A stretch of 64,000 bases of DNA, from assembly GCA_963576765.1 (NCBI GenBank), contig OY755211.1, forward strand, positions 26,500,084 to 26,564,083, given 5' to 3'. Made by a program: the position numbers and the translations under genes. Numbering within the stretch: the first letter of the stretch is position 1; each line of letters begins with the position of its first letter. The notes below the pieces were generated by a model. It saw only the letters and a list, made by a program, of their open reading frames with translations. It was not told where the DNA came from and made no database searches. This DNA comes from Draba incana (Eukaryota; Streptophyta; Magnoliopsida; Brassicales; Brassicaceae). Of this stretch, positions 44,853 to 56,896 are shown piece after piece.

Positions 44853-47800
44853 TCAAGCCGCGACCTGCTTGTCGAACCACTTCCTGAACTTTAACTTCAT
44901 CTTTGCCTCTGGCTCCCAAGTCTCCTCCTGGCAACCGCCACAATCCCATAAAATCCTCAACAAAGGAATCCTCTTCCGGCGCAGCTCCCTGACTCCTCTC
45001 TCTAGAATCCTCACCGGAACCGCCGGAACCGTCAAATCTGGCCGGAGATCCGCAGGGATCTCAGGCACTAACTCCTCCGACTCATGCAGGCACTTCCTCA
45101 ACATCGACACATGAAACACCTTATGAAATGCCTTCATGATCGGAGGTAACTCAAGTCGATACGCAACTGGTCCAACACGCTCCACGACCGGAAACGGACC
45201 CATAAACCGCGGACTCAACTTGTTCTCCCTAATGGACCTGTTAGGGCCCCGCAACATCGCCATCTTGAGATACACACGATCTCCCACAGCGAACTCTAGC
45301 TCTCGTCTACGCTTATCAGCGTAACTCCTCTAACGATCCTGAGCTTCCTTTATGTTCATCCTCACGACACGGATCTTCTCCGTCGTCTCCTGAACATAAC
45401 TCGCTCCCAAAATACTGCGCTCCCCCACTTGGGTCCAGCATAACGGAGTCCTACATGGCCTCCCATACAACGCCTCAAAAGGAGCCATCCCGATACTTGC
45501 CTGATAACTGTTATTGTACGCGAACTCAACTAAACTCAAATGATCCGCCCAATAACCTCCCCAATCAAGCACACACATCCTCAATAGATCCTCCATGGTC
45601 TGAATCGTCCGCTCAGACTGTCCATCAGTCTGCGGATGGTAAGCCGTACTCAAGTGCACCTTAGTGCCCATCTCTGCCTGAAACGCTCTCCAGAACTCAG
45701 AAGTGAACTTAGGATCCCGATCAGACACTATACTCGCTGGCACTCCATGCAGCCTCACAATATCCTTCACGAATTTCTTAGCCAACCTAGCCGCTCCATC
45801 GGTCTTCCGGATGGCCAAGAAATGCGCGGACTTGGTCAATCGATCCACGATCACCCAGATAGCATCATACGTCCGCGACGTAGGTAAACCAACCACGAAG
45901 TCCATCGTAATCATATCCCACTTCCACTCGGGAATGGGTAAACTCTGTAGAAGACCGCTCGGAACTCCATGCTCGGCCTTAACCAATGAACAAGTATTAC
46001 ACTTCGACACATAAGCCGCCACATCTCTCTTCATCCCGACCCAGTGATAATACCGTTTGAGGTCACGGTACAACTTGGTCGCACCCGGATGAATCGAGAA
46101 CTTGCTCGAATGAGCCTCACTCAGAATCTCCTGTCTCAATGCCTCATCACGAGGTACGCACACTCGACCACAAATCAGAATTGTCCCATTCGGAGAGACA
46201 ACAAACTCAGAACCTGCCGCTCGCGACAACTCAATCAAACCCTGATCACTCTGCTGAGCCACTCTGATCCTACTGAGAAGGTCTGCCTGATCAACTGCCT
46301 CTAAGCCCAAAGGCTCCTGCGATATAGCACAGAGACGCAACGTGCTAATCTCGCCAACCAAATCCTCAATATCCTGCTCGCGGGCTGAATCGAACCTCCG
46401 TCGACTCAAGGCGTCTGCCACCTGATTGGCCTTGCCCGGATGATAAATGATCTCCAAATCGTAATCTGCTAACAGCTCAACCCAACGCCTCTGCCTCATG
46501 TTCAGCAATGGCTGAGTGAATATGTGCTGCAGATTCTTATGATCGGTAAAAATCTGCACTCTGCCTCCATATAAATAAGACCTCCAGATCTTCAGAGCGA
46601 ACACAACTGCACCCAGCTCAAGATCATGCGTAGGCCGGTTACGCTCACTACCCTGTAACTGCCTCGACGCATATGCAATAACGCGACCCTCCTGCATCAG
46701 AACGCAACCCAAACCAACTCCAGAAGCATCGGTATACACAGTGTAAGGCTTCCCCGGCTCGGGTAATGCCAACACTGGAGTACTAGTCAGCATCTCCTTG
46801 AGCCTCGCAAAGCTCTCCTCACACTCCGGCGACCACACAAACTGAACATCCTTGCCGGTCAACTTCGTCATAGGCTGCGCCATACTCGCAAAACCCTTGA
46901 CGAATCTCCTGTAGTAACCCGCTAAACCCAGAAAACTTCTGATCTCGGTAGCACTACACGGTCTCGGCCAATCTCGAATCGCCTCTATCTTGGCCGGATC
47001 CACAGAAACTCCCTCTGCAGATACAATATGCCCAAGGAATCCCATCTGTCTCTGCCAAAAACTGCACTTACTCAGATTTGCGTAAAGCTTCTGCTCCCGA
47101 AGCTTCTCTAAAACCAACCGCAAATGAGTCTCATGCTCCTCTGGACTCCTCGAATAGACCAAGATGTCATCTATAAAGATGATAACGAACACGTCCAAAA
47201 ACTCCTTGAACACGTCGTTCATCAATCTCATGAATGCCGCTGGCGCATTCGTCAAACCGAAAGGCATAACGACAAACTCAAAATGCCCATATCTCGTCCT
47301 GAAAGCAGTCTTGCGGACATCCGCCTCATCAATCGGGATCTGATGATAACCCGAAGCCAAGTCAATCTTGGAGAACCAGGTCGCACCCCTCAACTGATCC
47401 AACAACTCATCAATCCTCGGGAGAGGGTACCTGTTCTTCACAGTGACTCGGTTAAGTCCCCGGTAATCGATACACAACCGGAAACTCCCATCCTTCTTCT
47501 TCACAAATAAAACCGGCGCTCCCCACGGCGAAACACTCGGGCGAATAAAACCCTTCTCGAGAAGATCTTCTAGCTGCTTCTTCAATTCCGCTAACTCAGC
47601 GGGAGCCATCCTGTAAGGAGCCTTCGATATCGGAGCTGTCCCGGGCTCTAACTCGATCGTGAAGGGATCAGACCGAGATGGTGGTAACCCCTTCAGCGAC
47701 CGAAAAACATCCTCAAAATCCCGAACCACTCCAATATCTCCAAAAGCTACCTCACCACTGTCCTCTGACATCACAATCGTCGCAATATAAGCCTTGCAGC

Positions 47801-48281
47801 CTCGCTCTATCATCTGCTCCGCCTGAATAGCCGAAATCACCAAAGTATTAGGAACGGGTCTCAACCCCTGAAATACCAATCTCCCAGCATCGCGCTCGAA
47901 ACTCACTCTGCCCCTGAAGCAGTCCAGATGAACCCGGTAAAACCACAACCAGTCCATCCCGAGGATCACCTCGTAAAGCGCCACCGGACTAATCACTAAA
48001 TCTGCTGGCATCGAATGCCCCTCGATCTGAACATCCACAGCTCTAGCACGGCCCAAAGTAGCCAGGAACCTGCCTCCAGCCACTTTAACCATGCCTGCGC
48101 GCTCGCCCGCGCTGCTCCGAATGCCACTGAGCTCGGCACGCTCCGGAGTAATATAACTGTGCGATGCTCCAGAATCGAACAATACGTGGGACTCAAAGCC
48201 GCCCACATACAAGGTCCCTATACATAGACATGCATTGAGAACCCTGATAATTCGATCACAATAAAATAAAAGAACACACAC
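44853..48281 (-). pseudogene. Chromovirus Pol with one premature stop
   Basis: The 983-residue frame (45330-48281) contains the following. Protease has DSGAS at residue 36. Reverse transcriptase runs about 225-400, with LCIDYRGLN and FIDD at 369-372. RNase H has YTDAS with D518, then D580 and D623. Integrase has H724, H731, C761 and C764, and the DDE triad at about D794, D854 and E890. A TAG at 45330-45332 then interrupts; the same frame continues to 44853 through VGDRVYLKMAMLRGPNRS and a chromodomain-like end (RILWDCGGCQEETWEPEAKM). All catalytic residues I can check are present. The single stop separates the integrase tail and chromodomain-like part, which would steer integration to heterochromatin, from the rest. 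Confidence 0.93.
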
Positions 48282-48357
48282 AACAACAAAATTCTACAAC
48301 TAGGAATTTACGAAGTTAAGTCTAGAATTTACCTGTGATCTGTCCGGCTCCGGTGCC

Positions 48358-49770
48358 CTAGCCGAACTCTGCAGACGAATGCACCCTCGGTGCCGGCCCA
48401 ATCTGGCCACTCGGCTGCTGCACTGCTGCAACCTGACTCCTCGGCTGCACCTCAATCGCCTGAACCGCCGCTACCGCCGTAGCCGGTGGTCTGGGACACC
48501 TCACACTAATATGCCCAGGCTCTCCGCAGTTGTAACACACTCTCGTATCACGCCTCTGCGACTGCGGCTGCTGCTGCTGCTGAGACAACTGCAACTGATC
48601 GCCCTTACGGGGGCAACTCGATAGACGATGCTCCAGACTACCGCATCCAAAACAGGCACCACTCCTCTGACTGGATCTGGAAGCACCATCAAATTTCCGT
48701 TTTTGGCCCTGCGCAGGCTTGCCGCCTTTGCCGGAACCAAAACCGGAACCACTCTGCTGCTGCGGCTGCTGCTGCTGTCTCCTCGGCTGAACAGCAGGAG
48801 CAACCGAAACTGGAACTGCCGCTGGAACGGCTGCAGGCAACTGACTCTGTAAGTCCTCCTCGATACATGTTGCCGTATCAACCAGCCTCGCCCTCGTGGC
48901 GAACTCAGAAACTCTACAGCGCACCCGCAAATCCGCGCGAAGGCCCCTCATAAATCTCTGAACCTGCGCACGCTCGTCATCCATACTACGATCTGCATAC
49001 ACTAGCAACCTGCTGAACTCAGCATCGTACTCCCGCACAGTACGCTCGCCCTGAACCAGCTCCACAAATCTCGTCCCTAGACGATCCAAGGCCTCCTGAG
49101 GAAAGTACTTGGCGTTAAACTCAGCCACGAACTCTCCCCAGGTCCAAACATAACCAGGCCTCCTGGACTCAATAGCTCTCCACCATAGATGAGCATCCCC
49201 AGACAGATAATGAACCGCAATCTCAACTCGATAATCCTCAGGACACCTCACTGAACGGAAGTTGCGCTCCATGCGCATACGCCACTCATCTGCCTCCTCC
49301 GGCCCAACACCGCCAGCAAAGAAAGCAGTACGCATGTGACGCATCTGACTCATCATCTCGAGATAAGCCGGACGTGCATCACCCATCGCAGCCCTCGGCT
49401 GCACCTCAGCCACTAGAGGCACCTGAGGAGCCGGAACCGGACCCGCCGCCGGTAACCGCGCTAATATCTGCGCTAGGACGCCCTCCACACGCTCCAACCG
49501 CTCCCGATCCGTAGCAGCACCCGCTCCGGGGCCTGCTCCAGCACCAGCAAACCCGGCACCCCTCCCGGCACCCGCAGCACTCACACTAGTCTCACTCACG
49601 GAAGCCTGATGATGCGTAGGAGTCTCCGACGCATGCGTAAAACTCACAGAAGACTCAACTGCTGGTCCACGACCACGTCCACGACCTCTGCCTCCACGGC
49701 CAACCACTCTGCCACCTCTGGCACCAGCTCTGCCTCGATCTCTAGCTCCAGATTCCATATCACACTGCAT
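48358..49770 (-). CDS. Chromovirus Gag polyprotein
   Basis: 470 residues, open throughout. The first ATG gives MQCDMESGARDRGRAG; the second methionine (residue 5) matches the start of the related copy at 31231 and may be the true start. An Arg/Gly-rich head and Ala/Pro linker lead to the capsid-like gag domain (PEEADEWRMRMERNFRS, YRVEIAVHYLSGDAHLWWRA, FNAKYFPQEALDRLGTRFVE). A Q-rich region and two CCHC zinc knuckles follow at about residues 373 (CFGCGSLEHRLSSC) and 412 (CYNCGEPGHISVRC). It forms particles and binds element RNA. Pol begins 77 bp downstream in another frame, implying frameshift or separate translation. Confidence 0.92.
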   Translation of the reverse strand: MQCDMESGARDRGRAGARGGRVVGRGGRGRGRGRGPAVESSVSFTHASETPTHHQASVSETSVSAAGAGRGAGFAGAGAGPGAGAATDRERLERVEGVLAQILARLPAAGPVPAPQVPLVAEVQPRAAMGDARPAYLEMMSQMRHMRTAFFAGGVGPEEADEWRMRMERNFRSVRCPEDYRVEIAVHYLSGDAHLWWRAIESRRPGYVWTWGEFVAEFNAKYFPQEALDRLGTRFVELVQGERTVREYDAEFSRLLVYADRSMDDERAQVQRFMRGLRADLRVRCRVSEFATRARLVDTATCIEEDLQSQLPAAVPAAVPVSVAPAVQPRRQQQQPQQQSGSGFGSGKGGKPAQGQKRKFDGASRSSQRSGACFGCGSLEHRLSSCPRKGDQLQLSQQQQQPQSQRRDTRVCYNCGEPGHISVRCPRPPATAVAAVQAIEVQPRSQVAAVQQPSGQIGPAPRVHSSAEFG

Positions 49771-49934
49771 TTCCCAAAAATACAGACTAAGCTACTAGAA
49801 GTTACACAGAGAAAAAAAAAATAAACACATACCGTAGAATCAACTGAAGGCTCGGGAGGATGATCTAAGACTCTATACTAACTCAGTATAACACATAGTC
49901 TCAGTTCACACAGCCTATGTCCTAAAACCGTAAA

Positions 49935-49947
49935 GGCTCTGATACCA
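49935..49947 (-). promoter_or_regulatory. iMet primer-binding site
   Basis: The minus strand reads TGGTATCAGAGCC, three bases inside the 5' LTR. It is identical to the site at 31036-31048. Confidence 0.95.
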
Positions 49948-49950
49948 AAA

Positions 49951-51487
49951 TGTAACACCCAAACTTTTTTTTTTTTTAAATTAATTAACCCGGATTAATG
50001 ATCCCATAATCATTAATCCTCAGCGGCTAACTCAGGGTGAATTCAAATGCGGAATAAATAACCATAAATAAAATCAAACTCCAATACCAATAACCATCTC
50101 AAATAATTTCTAGCAACCTAACAGGCTACTAATATCTCAACATAAACAATAATAAGGCCCTATCATCCTCCGTCCTTGCCTCCAGTCCCAGATCACGCTT
50201 TCCCATTACCTACAACTCAAAGGAACACGGGAGTTGCGTGAGTATTATCATAAATACTCAGTGAAGCGGTCATCCCGCGAAAGATTAACATAATTAACAT
50301 TATCAATTTATCACAATCCAATAACCACATTTTACTTTTAATTAATCAATCATATAACACAATTCACACAAACAAACACCATGAATGCTAACCTACATCA
50401 ATCATCGCAATCACGCACTCACCTCGATAACGGTTGAACTCTCGATACAAACCTGCAACCGCAGAACCGACTCAACGACGATCTGCCACGGATTAATTCA
50501 TAATTAATACTCGAAAACTAATCAATGAACTAATCTCCTAAACCGACCAACCCACGGTCCAAATTAATTTAATTCCCCATTAAATTAATTTCCCCGATTA
50601 ACTTCCTAATTAATATCCACAATTAATTATAAATTAATCTCTAAACCGAACCAAACCATGGTTCAAATTAATTTAATTATCCAATTAAATTAATTCTCGG
50701 TTTACTTCCTAAACCAACTCACTTAACTTGAACCACCTAATTAAACCAACTAATTGAATTAAACCACTACTAAACCAATTAAATAAATTGAACCACCCTT
50801 GGTTCAATTAACCAAAACCAAATCCCCTTAACCAACAGCTCCATCATCTTCTTCTTCCTCAAGATCACGAGCCGCTCGCCCCTCCATGACACGCCGCCTC
50901 TGCTCGAGCTTGCCACCACCCTCGCCGCTGCCCAAACAGCTCCCGCCGCCGGCGCTCCGACGTTACCCCAAGGCCAGCGCTTCCTCACGCCCAGCCTCCA
51001 CCACGTGACGATCACGAACGCGTAGCCACCAACGCCGAGATTCTCTTCACGCCGGCCAGCCGCACCGCTCACCGCCGATGGCACCACGGTGCTTGGTAAC
51101 AAGGCACGATCATCCCCACCAATAACAATCGGTCTAGCCCTAAAGACTCTACCCAAGGATTCTAAACGATCAAAAGAGAAGAAGAGATGAAACTTACCGA
51201 GCAAGAGATGGGAGACGATGAAACTTGACTAACACGGCACCACCACGGCACAAGCTTCTCCACCGATCACCAAATCGCACGACACAAGGGAAGAAGGAGG
51301 CTGCTCGATCGTTCTAATAATAATAGGGTTCACACACACTTCTCGAAAATTGCAAATAAGCCCCTTCGCTTCTTCCTTCTTACGAATTGACCCCAAAATT
51401 TCGAAAGTTGCAAAAACAACCCCAATTAAATTCCCGCAGAATTTAATTATTTTAAACCTTTTCACAATCTCGATCACGGATGTTACA
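49951..51487 (-). repeat. 5' LTR of the chromovirus
   Basis: 1537 bp; this is the promoter-bearing copy for the minus-strand element. The two-hairpin block is at about 50212-50259. A GC-rich open segment (50779-51204) sits inside it, duplicated in the other LTR, with no recognisable product. Confidence 0.95.
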
Positions 51488-52551
51488 AAAGGCGTCGTAA
51501 ACTAGTCGCTAATTTGCGACGCCAGAAACTAGTCGTAAGGTAGTCGCAAATTAGTGACTACTTTGTGACACCTAAAAGTAGGTTCAGAAGTCGTCACAAA
51601 TCAGTCACAAATTAGCGACTCCTGGAAGACGATTATAGTGGTCGCAAAATTGTGACGGATTTGTGATTATCAGAGGAGTCACAATTTAGCGACGCCTTCA
51701 AAAGAGTCACCGAAGCGTCGCAAATCCAATGTCGACACAAAAGGATTTAAATATGTAAAAACAAAACTCCCAACTATATAACATTTGGTAGAAAATACAT
51801 ATATTATTTAGATTTCCTAAAAAATTACATAAAGTATTAGGCATTTTTATATTGTTGATGTATTTTTCGTGTTTTTTTCCTTATTTGTTGGATTTAATTT
51901 TAGAGAGGGGTTATTGGATGATGGATCCTTAAAAGTTATAAAATTTGGAGATCCATTCTTATTTATTTATGGATTATGACATTTTTAATGAAATCCATTG
52001 TTATTTGTTTGATGAGTTTTAAATTTCATCGAAAATCTAATATCATTATAATTCTAATAACTAAACTTTTTAAATACACAAAACTCACTACAAAATTCAC
52101 ATATCTTTTTATTTTCAAAATTCTAAATGTCTTTAAAACATAAATATTCTCCAAGGGTATAAATATATTTTAGATCAACACAATACTGATTCGTTACAAT
52201 GGCACAATAGATATTCATTTTCTAAATATATTTGCATACATAAAGCTAGTATGAATCTCTTTGATATTTAATCTATTATTTGGTAAATTTGTTGTTTTAT
52301 ATAGATTAAGTTGAATTTCTACTAATTTGATGGATAAAACCAATCAAACATTCAAGAAATTCGTTTGGAATTGGTTGGAAATGATAATGGGTGATACTTG
52401 TTTGTTAAAATGTTTAGGGTTTAGGGAATCATTTCCTACTACCAAAATTTCGTCACAAAGTAGTCATACATTTGTGACTCATATGTGACTAATTTGTGAC
52501 TCCTCCGTGACACTTTGGGGTTAGAAAAATTATTCCAGAACATTAAAATTC

Positions 52552-52770
52552 GTCACAAATTAGTCACAAAATACCCACTACTTTATGACTACTTTGTGAC
52601 TTATTTGTGAAACTTTAGGGTATAGACACTCTGTCACAAATTAGTCACAAAATACCCACTACTTTATGACTACTTTGTGACTTATTTGTGAAACTTTAGG
52701 GTATAGACACTCCGTCACAAATTAGTCACAAAATACCCACTACTTTATGACTACTTTACAACTAATTTGC
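52552..52770. repeat. Direct repeat of about 83 bp
   Basis: The phrases gtcacaaattagtcacaaaa, then tacccactactttatgacta and cttatttgtgaaactttagg recur nearly unchanged almost three times. They lie in the subterminal motif field of CACTA 2, which multiplies the putative TnpA-like sites. Confidence 0.85.
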
Positions 52771-53869
52771 AACTAATTTGCAACTACTTATAATTTTCTC
52801 CCAAAAAGACAACACATTCTAAGTGTCTATTATTTATTTTCATATTACAATCTTTGAAAACTATAATATTTATAAAGAATATATTTTATGAGTGAGAAAA
52901 TCCAAATTCATTTTTTAAAATATTGTTGCATACATATAACTAGTTGATAACACTTTGATCTTTAACCATTTTTCTTGGAAGTTTGTTGTTTTCTATAAAT
53001 TAAGTTGAATTTCAATTAATGTGATGGATATAACCAATAAAACATTCAAGAAATGCATTTGTTATTGGTTGGAAATGATAATGGGTGATACTTGTTTGTT
53101 AAAATGTTTAGGGTTTAGGGTTTCAACTTGTGACTCCAAAAAATAGTCTTAAAACAGTTACAAAACTGTGACTAATTCGTGACTACTAATAAAATTTGCC
53201 AAATTATTTGGGTTTTATATGGCGGTAATTTTCCCTCTCCCCAAACAAAGAGTCTTATGTTTAATTTGACACTTAAGAGATTTTTGGCTAAAAGAAAATC
53301 CCCTTCTCCGACCTATTTCTCCATCGACCTATTCCTCAACCGTTCAGGCTCTGTCTCTCTCTCTCAATCTCTCGACTCTATTGCCATAAACCCTAATTTC
53401 TTCATCTCTTCTCTAAATCTTTCTTTTCTTTTCACAAATCCTTCTGATTGGTGTGTTTCTGAGTTGATGTAATCCATTTTCTTCACTCGATTCAGCTAAG
53501 AGAATCGATTCTGGGTTGAATTCGATATGCTTTAGCGGCGAAGAACAGTCTCAATTCGTAGTCAAATTTCTGGGACCCTGAGATCTGGTATGTTTTCTCC
53601 TCGATGTGTCTCGGATTCTCAATTCGATATGCTTTAGCGGTGAAGAACAGTCTCAATTCGATTTGGGTTTTGTGTTTTCTGGGTCTTATAATCATTGAAT
53701 CATGAATTCGATTTTGAGAATTTCTGGGTCTCACCTCTGAAACCCTAATTTAAAACCCTAACCCCACTTTCATCTCTCTTTCTCTCAGAACTGAATGAAA
53801 TCTTAGCCCAAGGAAACGTCGATGAAGAAGGGCAATGGAAGAAGAAACTTAAAGAAGAGACTGTAAAGC

Positions 53870-53975
53870 TTTTTGAGTTTCTCCTCAAACGATTCAGGAA
53901 CAACTAGTGCTTGAGAGAGATCCACATGGAAATGTCCAGGCGAGATATTTTTCAGATTTTGTCTGATGCCACGGG
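53870..53975 (+). pseudogene. Captured fragment resembling PPi-fructose-6-phosphate phosphotransferase
   Basis: One frame reads EQLVLERDPHGNVQARYFS. The ERDPHGNVQ segment resembles the plant PFP subunit family, in which RDPHGNVQ is conserved. Only about 20 residues are recognisable, followed by a stop and a GT. The assignment rests on this short match from memory. Confidence 0.4.
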
Positions 53976-54149
53976 TGAGTGATTTGATTCCGTGTTCTCA
54001 TCTGTGATCTCTTTTTGAGCTATGTGTCGGCTTTATCTTATTTTAGCTATTCTAGTGTTTGCTTCTTTGGGTCTTGCAAAAAAATGGTTTCGAGAGAAGT
54101 TCAAGATTCTGTTTTTGTTTCGTCTCTTCGGAAGTTCAAGATTCTGTTT

Positions 54150-54285
54150 TTGTGTTTTGTGCTAGTCCGCGAATGAATCTCTTGCGAAAGAGAAAGAAGC
54201 AAGATTTGCTGTTGAAAAGTTGTAAGCTGCTCTCACGGAAGAGCTAGGAAAAACGCAAGGAGAGCTAGCCATTTCTTTGAGAACG
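54150..54285 (+). pseudogene. Captured coiled-coil exon, possibly kinesin-14
   Basis: It reads SANESLAKEKEARFAVEKL, a stop, then AALTEELGKTQGELAISLRT and a GT. This resembles the stalk region of ATK-type (kinesin-14) motors, where repeated A/E/L/K heptads of this kind occur. One stop interrupts it. A different coiled-coil parent is possible. Confidence 0.4.
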
Positions 54286-54390
54286 GTAAGCTCTTTTCTA
54301 GCATAAATTGTTGTACAATAGTTTTTGATCCTTAAGATTCTGATGAGTGATGGCTTCCTTTGATGAGTGATGGCTTCCTTTGTTTTTCAG

Positions 54391-54492
54391 GTTGGTCAGG
54401 TGAATTGCAACAATTGCAAACTGCTCCTCATGTATCCTTATGGAGCTCCATCTGTTAGATGTTCATCCTGCAATTCTCTCACAGATATCAGA
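54391..54492 (+). pseudogene. Captured LSD1-type zinc-finger exon
   Basis: A 102-bp exon with acceptor (tttttcag) and donor (gtatgt) encodes VGQVNCNNCKLLLMYPYGAP then SVRCSSCNSLTDIR. The four cysteines (CxxC ... CxxC) and LMYPYGAxxVxC are the zf-LSD1 signature found in LSD1 and LOL cell-death regulators. A single finger is present, whereas LSD1 has three. The following small exon (about 54731-54798, NNKRPPWSVHQGPLKTFSS) may come from the same gene. Confidence 0.8.
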
Positions 54493-55415
54493 GTATGTAA
54501 CTTACCAATCTCTGCTTTAAGTTCCTTTCGCAACCCTATGTACATGGTTTTGTTTTGGTATCTTTAGTAATGGATAAAAGCTAAAAGATGGATTATGTTT
54601 CAGCTCTTAAAACCCTTGCACCAATCCTTTTGAGCTACACGCTCGATTGCTACTAGTTGCAATACTGAAAATTTCTTGGTAGAGTCTATGACTTTCGATA
54701 TCCGAGTTAAGTTTATCTTCTGTAGAATTTCAGGAAAACAACAAACGACCTCCATGGTCTGTGCATCAAGGACCACTCAAAACTTTCAGCAGTGTCCGGT
54801 GAGCAGACTTAAACCTTAAACCGGTTTTTGGTCAATTTTGATGAGAAAACTTGTCATAATTGTAAGGATAGATGGAACAAAATCACCATTGATAATAATC
54901 ATTGAATTAACATGCTTTCAGATACTTGTTCACTTCTCATTTACTCTTTTAACTTTATGCTTTAGATTTACTGTCAAATTGGTATGTTTTTTATAGAGTG
55001 TCTATATTAATCATATGGCTTGTCTTTTACATAATAGTGGTTAAATGTTTGCATCCATTTAAAATTCAATTTCCGTATTGGACCAATGTATATAACTGTT
55101 CCATTTATGTGCTATGATTCTTTTCTTACGCAGGAGATGGACTTACAGATTCGTTAAAAGGGTTATCTAGCAGTGAGGTAATGCTTGCTTTTCTAGCTTC
55201 ACATAGTTTATCAACAAAATTATGGAAATGTTAAAGTAGTCTTTAATCATTTTGTTCATAACTATCACTTTCTAAGATATTGGAAGTAATCTGATTATGT
55301 TTAGTAATGTTTGTTTCAGGTCAGTACCTCTCTCTTCTTTTTCTTCTTTCTTCTTACACTTTGTCAATAAACATGATTGGTTAATTAAACATTTGGAATT
55401 TGATATGAAATTGCA

Positions 55416-55486
55416 GGTGGTATTGCTTACGGATTGGATAGGATGGTGATGATGCTTGGAGGTGCTAGCTCCATAAGAAATTGAAA
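55416..55486 (+). pseudogene. Captured aspartyl-tRNA synthetase exon
   Basis: After an acceptor (ttgcag) the frame reads GGIAYGLDRMVMMLGGASSI then RN and a stop. This is motif 3 of class II synthetases in its bacterial/organellar AspRS form, where the arginine contacts ATP. Only motif 3 is present; the continuing C-terminal IRDVIAFPK-type text is lost. The fragment alone has no activity. Confidence 0.8.
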
Positions 55487-56215
55487 AAGTTTGTATTTTT
55501 GTTGTTCTTGTTTTGTTTTTGGTATCATTTTATGTATTAAAAGAATTTCTTGTGGAGCATTCTTTGTAATGTTTGTTTTGTAATATAATTTTGCATTTCA
55601 AGTTTTTTTTATTATTCACATCATTTGGTAATTGAAAACAACACAAACAAACAACAATTTGTAGCATTTAAGTGACTAAAAAGTGACTTTAAAAAGATTC
55701 AATTTGGTCACTTCTAAAACAAAAGCGTCGCAAATCAGTGGCAAATTAGTGACCAAAATGTGACTAACCGAAAATGTGACAACAACAATGTAGTCTCTAA
55801 TTAGAAGCTAATTAGTCGCTAATTTGCGACGAATATAATTAGTCATAAATCAGTCGCAAAATCAGAAGTCGCTAATTAGTCGCTTATTTGCCACGCCAAA
55901 GGCAGTCCCAAATACGTTGCTAATTAGTGACTACCTACATGAGTCACAATTGTGTCGCTTATTTGCGACTGAGTTATGGAGTTATTAATCCGTCGCAAAT
56001 TAGCGACGAATTTGCGACTGAGTTATGGAGTCCTAAATCCGTCATAAATCCGTCACTAATCAGTCGCAAATTAGCGACGAATATCCAGCGTCGCAAATTA
56101 GCAACGGCGTTTTTGCGACGACTTGTTTCGTCACAAATTAGTCACAAAGGCCTCATTAGTGACGAATTTGTGACGTTTCTGGTAGTGGCAAATGACCTGT
56201 TTTCTTGTAGTGTAA

Positions 56216-56896
56216 TTAGTAGGATAATAATTAAAAAGAAAAAAAATCATATCAATAGAATGTAGATTTAAGTTTTGAAAAGAAAAAAAATCTTCCCATC
56301 TGTCATTAAATCATACCAATAGAATTAATGTAGATTTAAGTTTTAATTTTCTTGAATCCTAGTTCATGAAGTAAAATAATAGTTAACACATGCGTGTAGG
56401 ATTTTCAACCCATCGATTCAATTTTTATTTGTGGACATGTATGTAACTTCTTCTACGACCTCATCTTAAAATTTGTTGACTGGTTTTATTGCTCACAATA
56501 GGGTTTTTTCTTATGTTATAACTTATATCTACATTCGTATGTGAATTAGAAGACTAGGCGGCGTCAAAGATGCAAACCTTTAAGTTAAAAATGTCCAGTA
56601 ATATATAATATTAATAAGCAATCAAATATATAAATTTAAACTTTTATCGTATTCACATAATATTATTTAATAAAATGTTAGCGATACATTGATATCTAAA
56701 AGTATACTTCATATATACGAATCGAAATAACTGATTAGGTTGTCAAATGTAAAATAATCAATTATCCATAATATGTCATGATGTATCCTATTGCTCCGAG
56801 TTATTTGTTGCACTAAAGACATAATATTATAAAATGAAATGTCAAATAGCCAATTTTAGGTTTATTCTCGGAATCGAGTATGTAAGTACTTATAAC
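56216..56896. other. AT-rich stretch without recognised features
   Basis: It includes a short tandem repeat (ataccaatagaattaatgt/atatcaatagaatgtag, 56250-56340). No coding or RNA signal was seen. Confidence 0.5.

Larger units (their letters stand above)
42670..51487 (-). mobile_element. Nearly intact Ty3/gypsy chromovirus
   Basis: A minus-strand element of 8818 bp. The 5' LTR is 49951-51487 and the 3' LTR 42670-44205, both TGTAACACCC to GGATGTTACA. The 5-bp duplication aaagg lies at 42665-42669 and 51488-51492. It has an iMet primer-binding site and a polypurine tract, one gag ORF, and a pol broken by a single stop. The LTRs differ by four substitutions and one base in a T run by my reading, so insertion is recent. 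The end of pol is chromodomain-like, pointing to the Tekay/Del branch of chromoviruses. It lacks the GTGTCGATCGACAC palindromes found in its relatives. Confidence 0.95.
42556..56212 (+). mobile_element. CACTA transposon 2, with captured exons, split by a chromovirus
   Basis: CACTACAAGAAAACAG (42556) and TTTTCTTGTAGTG (56212) are inverted ends with the 3-bp duplication taa (42553-42555, 56213-56215). Its right subterminal region (55680-56200) is the reverse complement of the left subterminal region of CACTA 1 over several hundred bases, so the two are one family. Subterminal motifs such as GTCGCAAATTAGCGAC are dense. Removing the chromovirus (42670-51487 plus duplication) leaves about 4.8 kb. 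The centre (53200-55500) carries plus-strand exon fragments of several host genes and no transposase. Confidence 0.92.

Noticed and set aside
45455..48852. Plus-strand frames of 60-130 residues opposite the chromovirus genes
   Set aside because: They are shadows of the minus-strand gag and pol, and have no independent signal.
50779..51204. 141-residue open frame on the minus strand, duplicated at 43497-43922
   Set aside because: It lies wholly inside the two LTRs, is GC-rich, has no recognisable domain, and its duplication follows from the LTRs themselves.
53179..53734. Plus-strand 97-residue frame and antisense frame in CACTA 2
   Set aside because: The stretch looks like a captured 5' leader (CT-rich, ccctaatttc, tctctctc) rather than coding sequence. 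No domain is visible.
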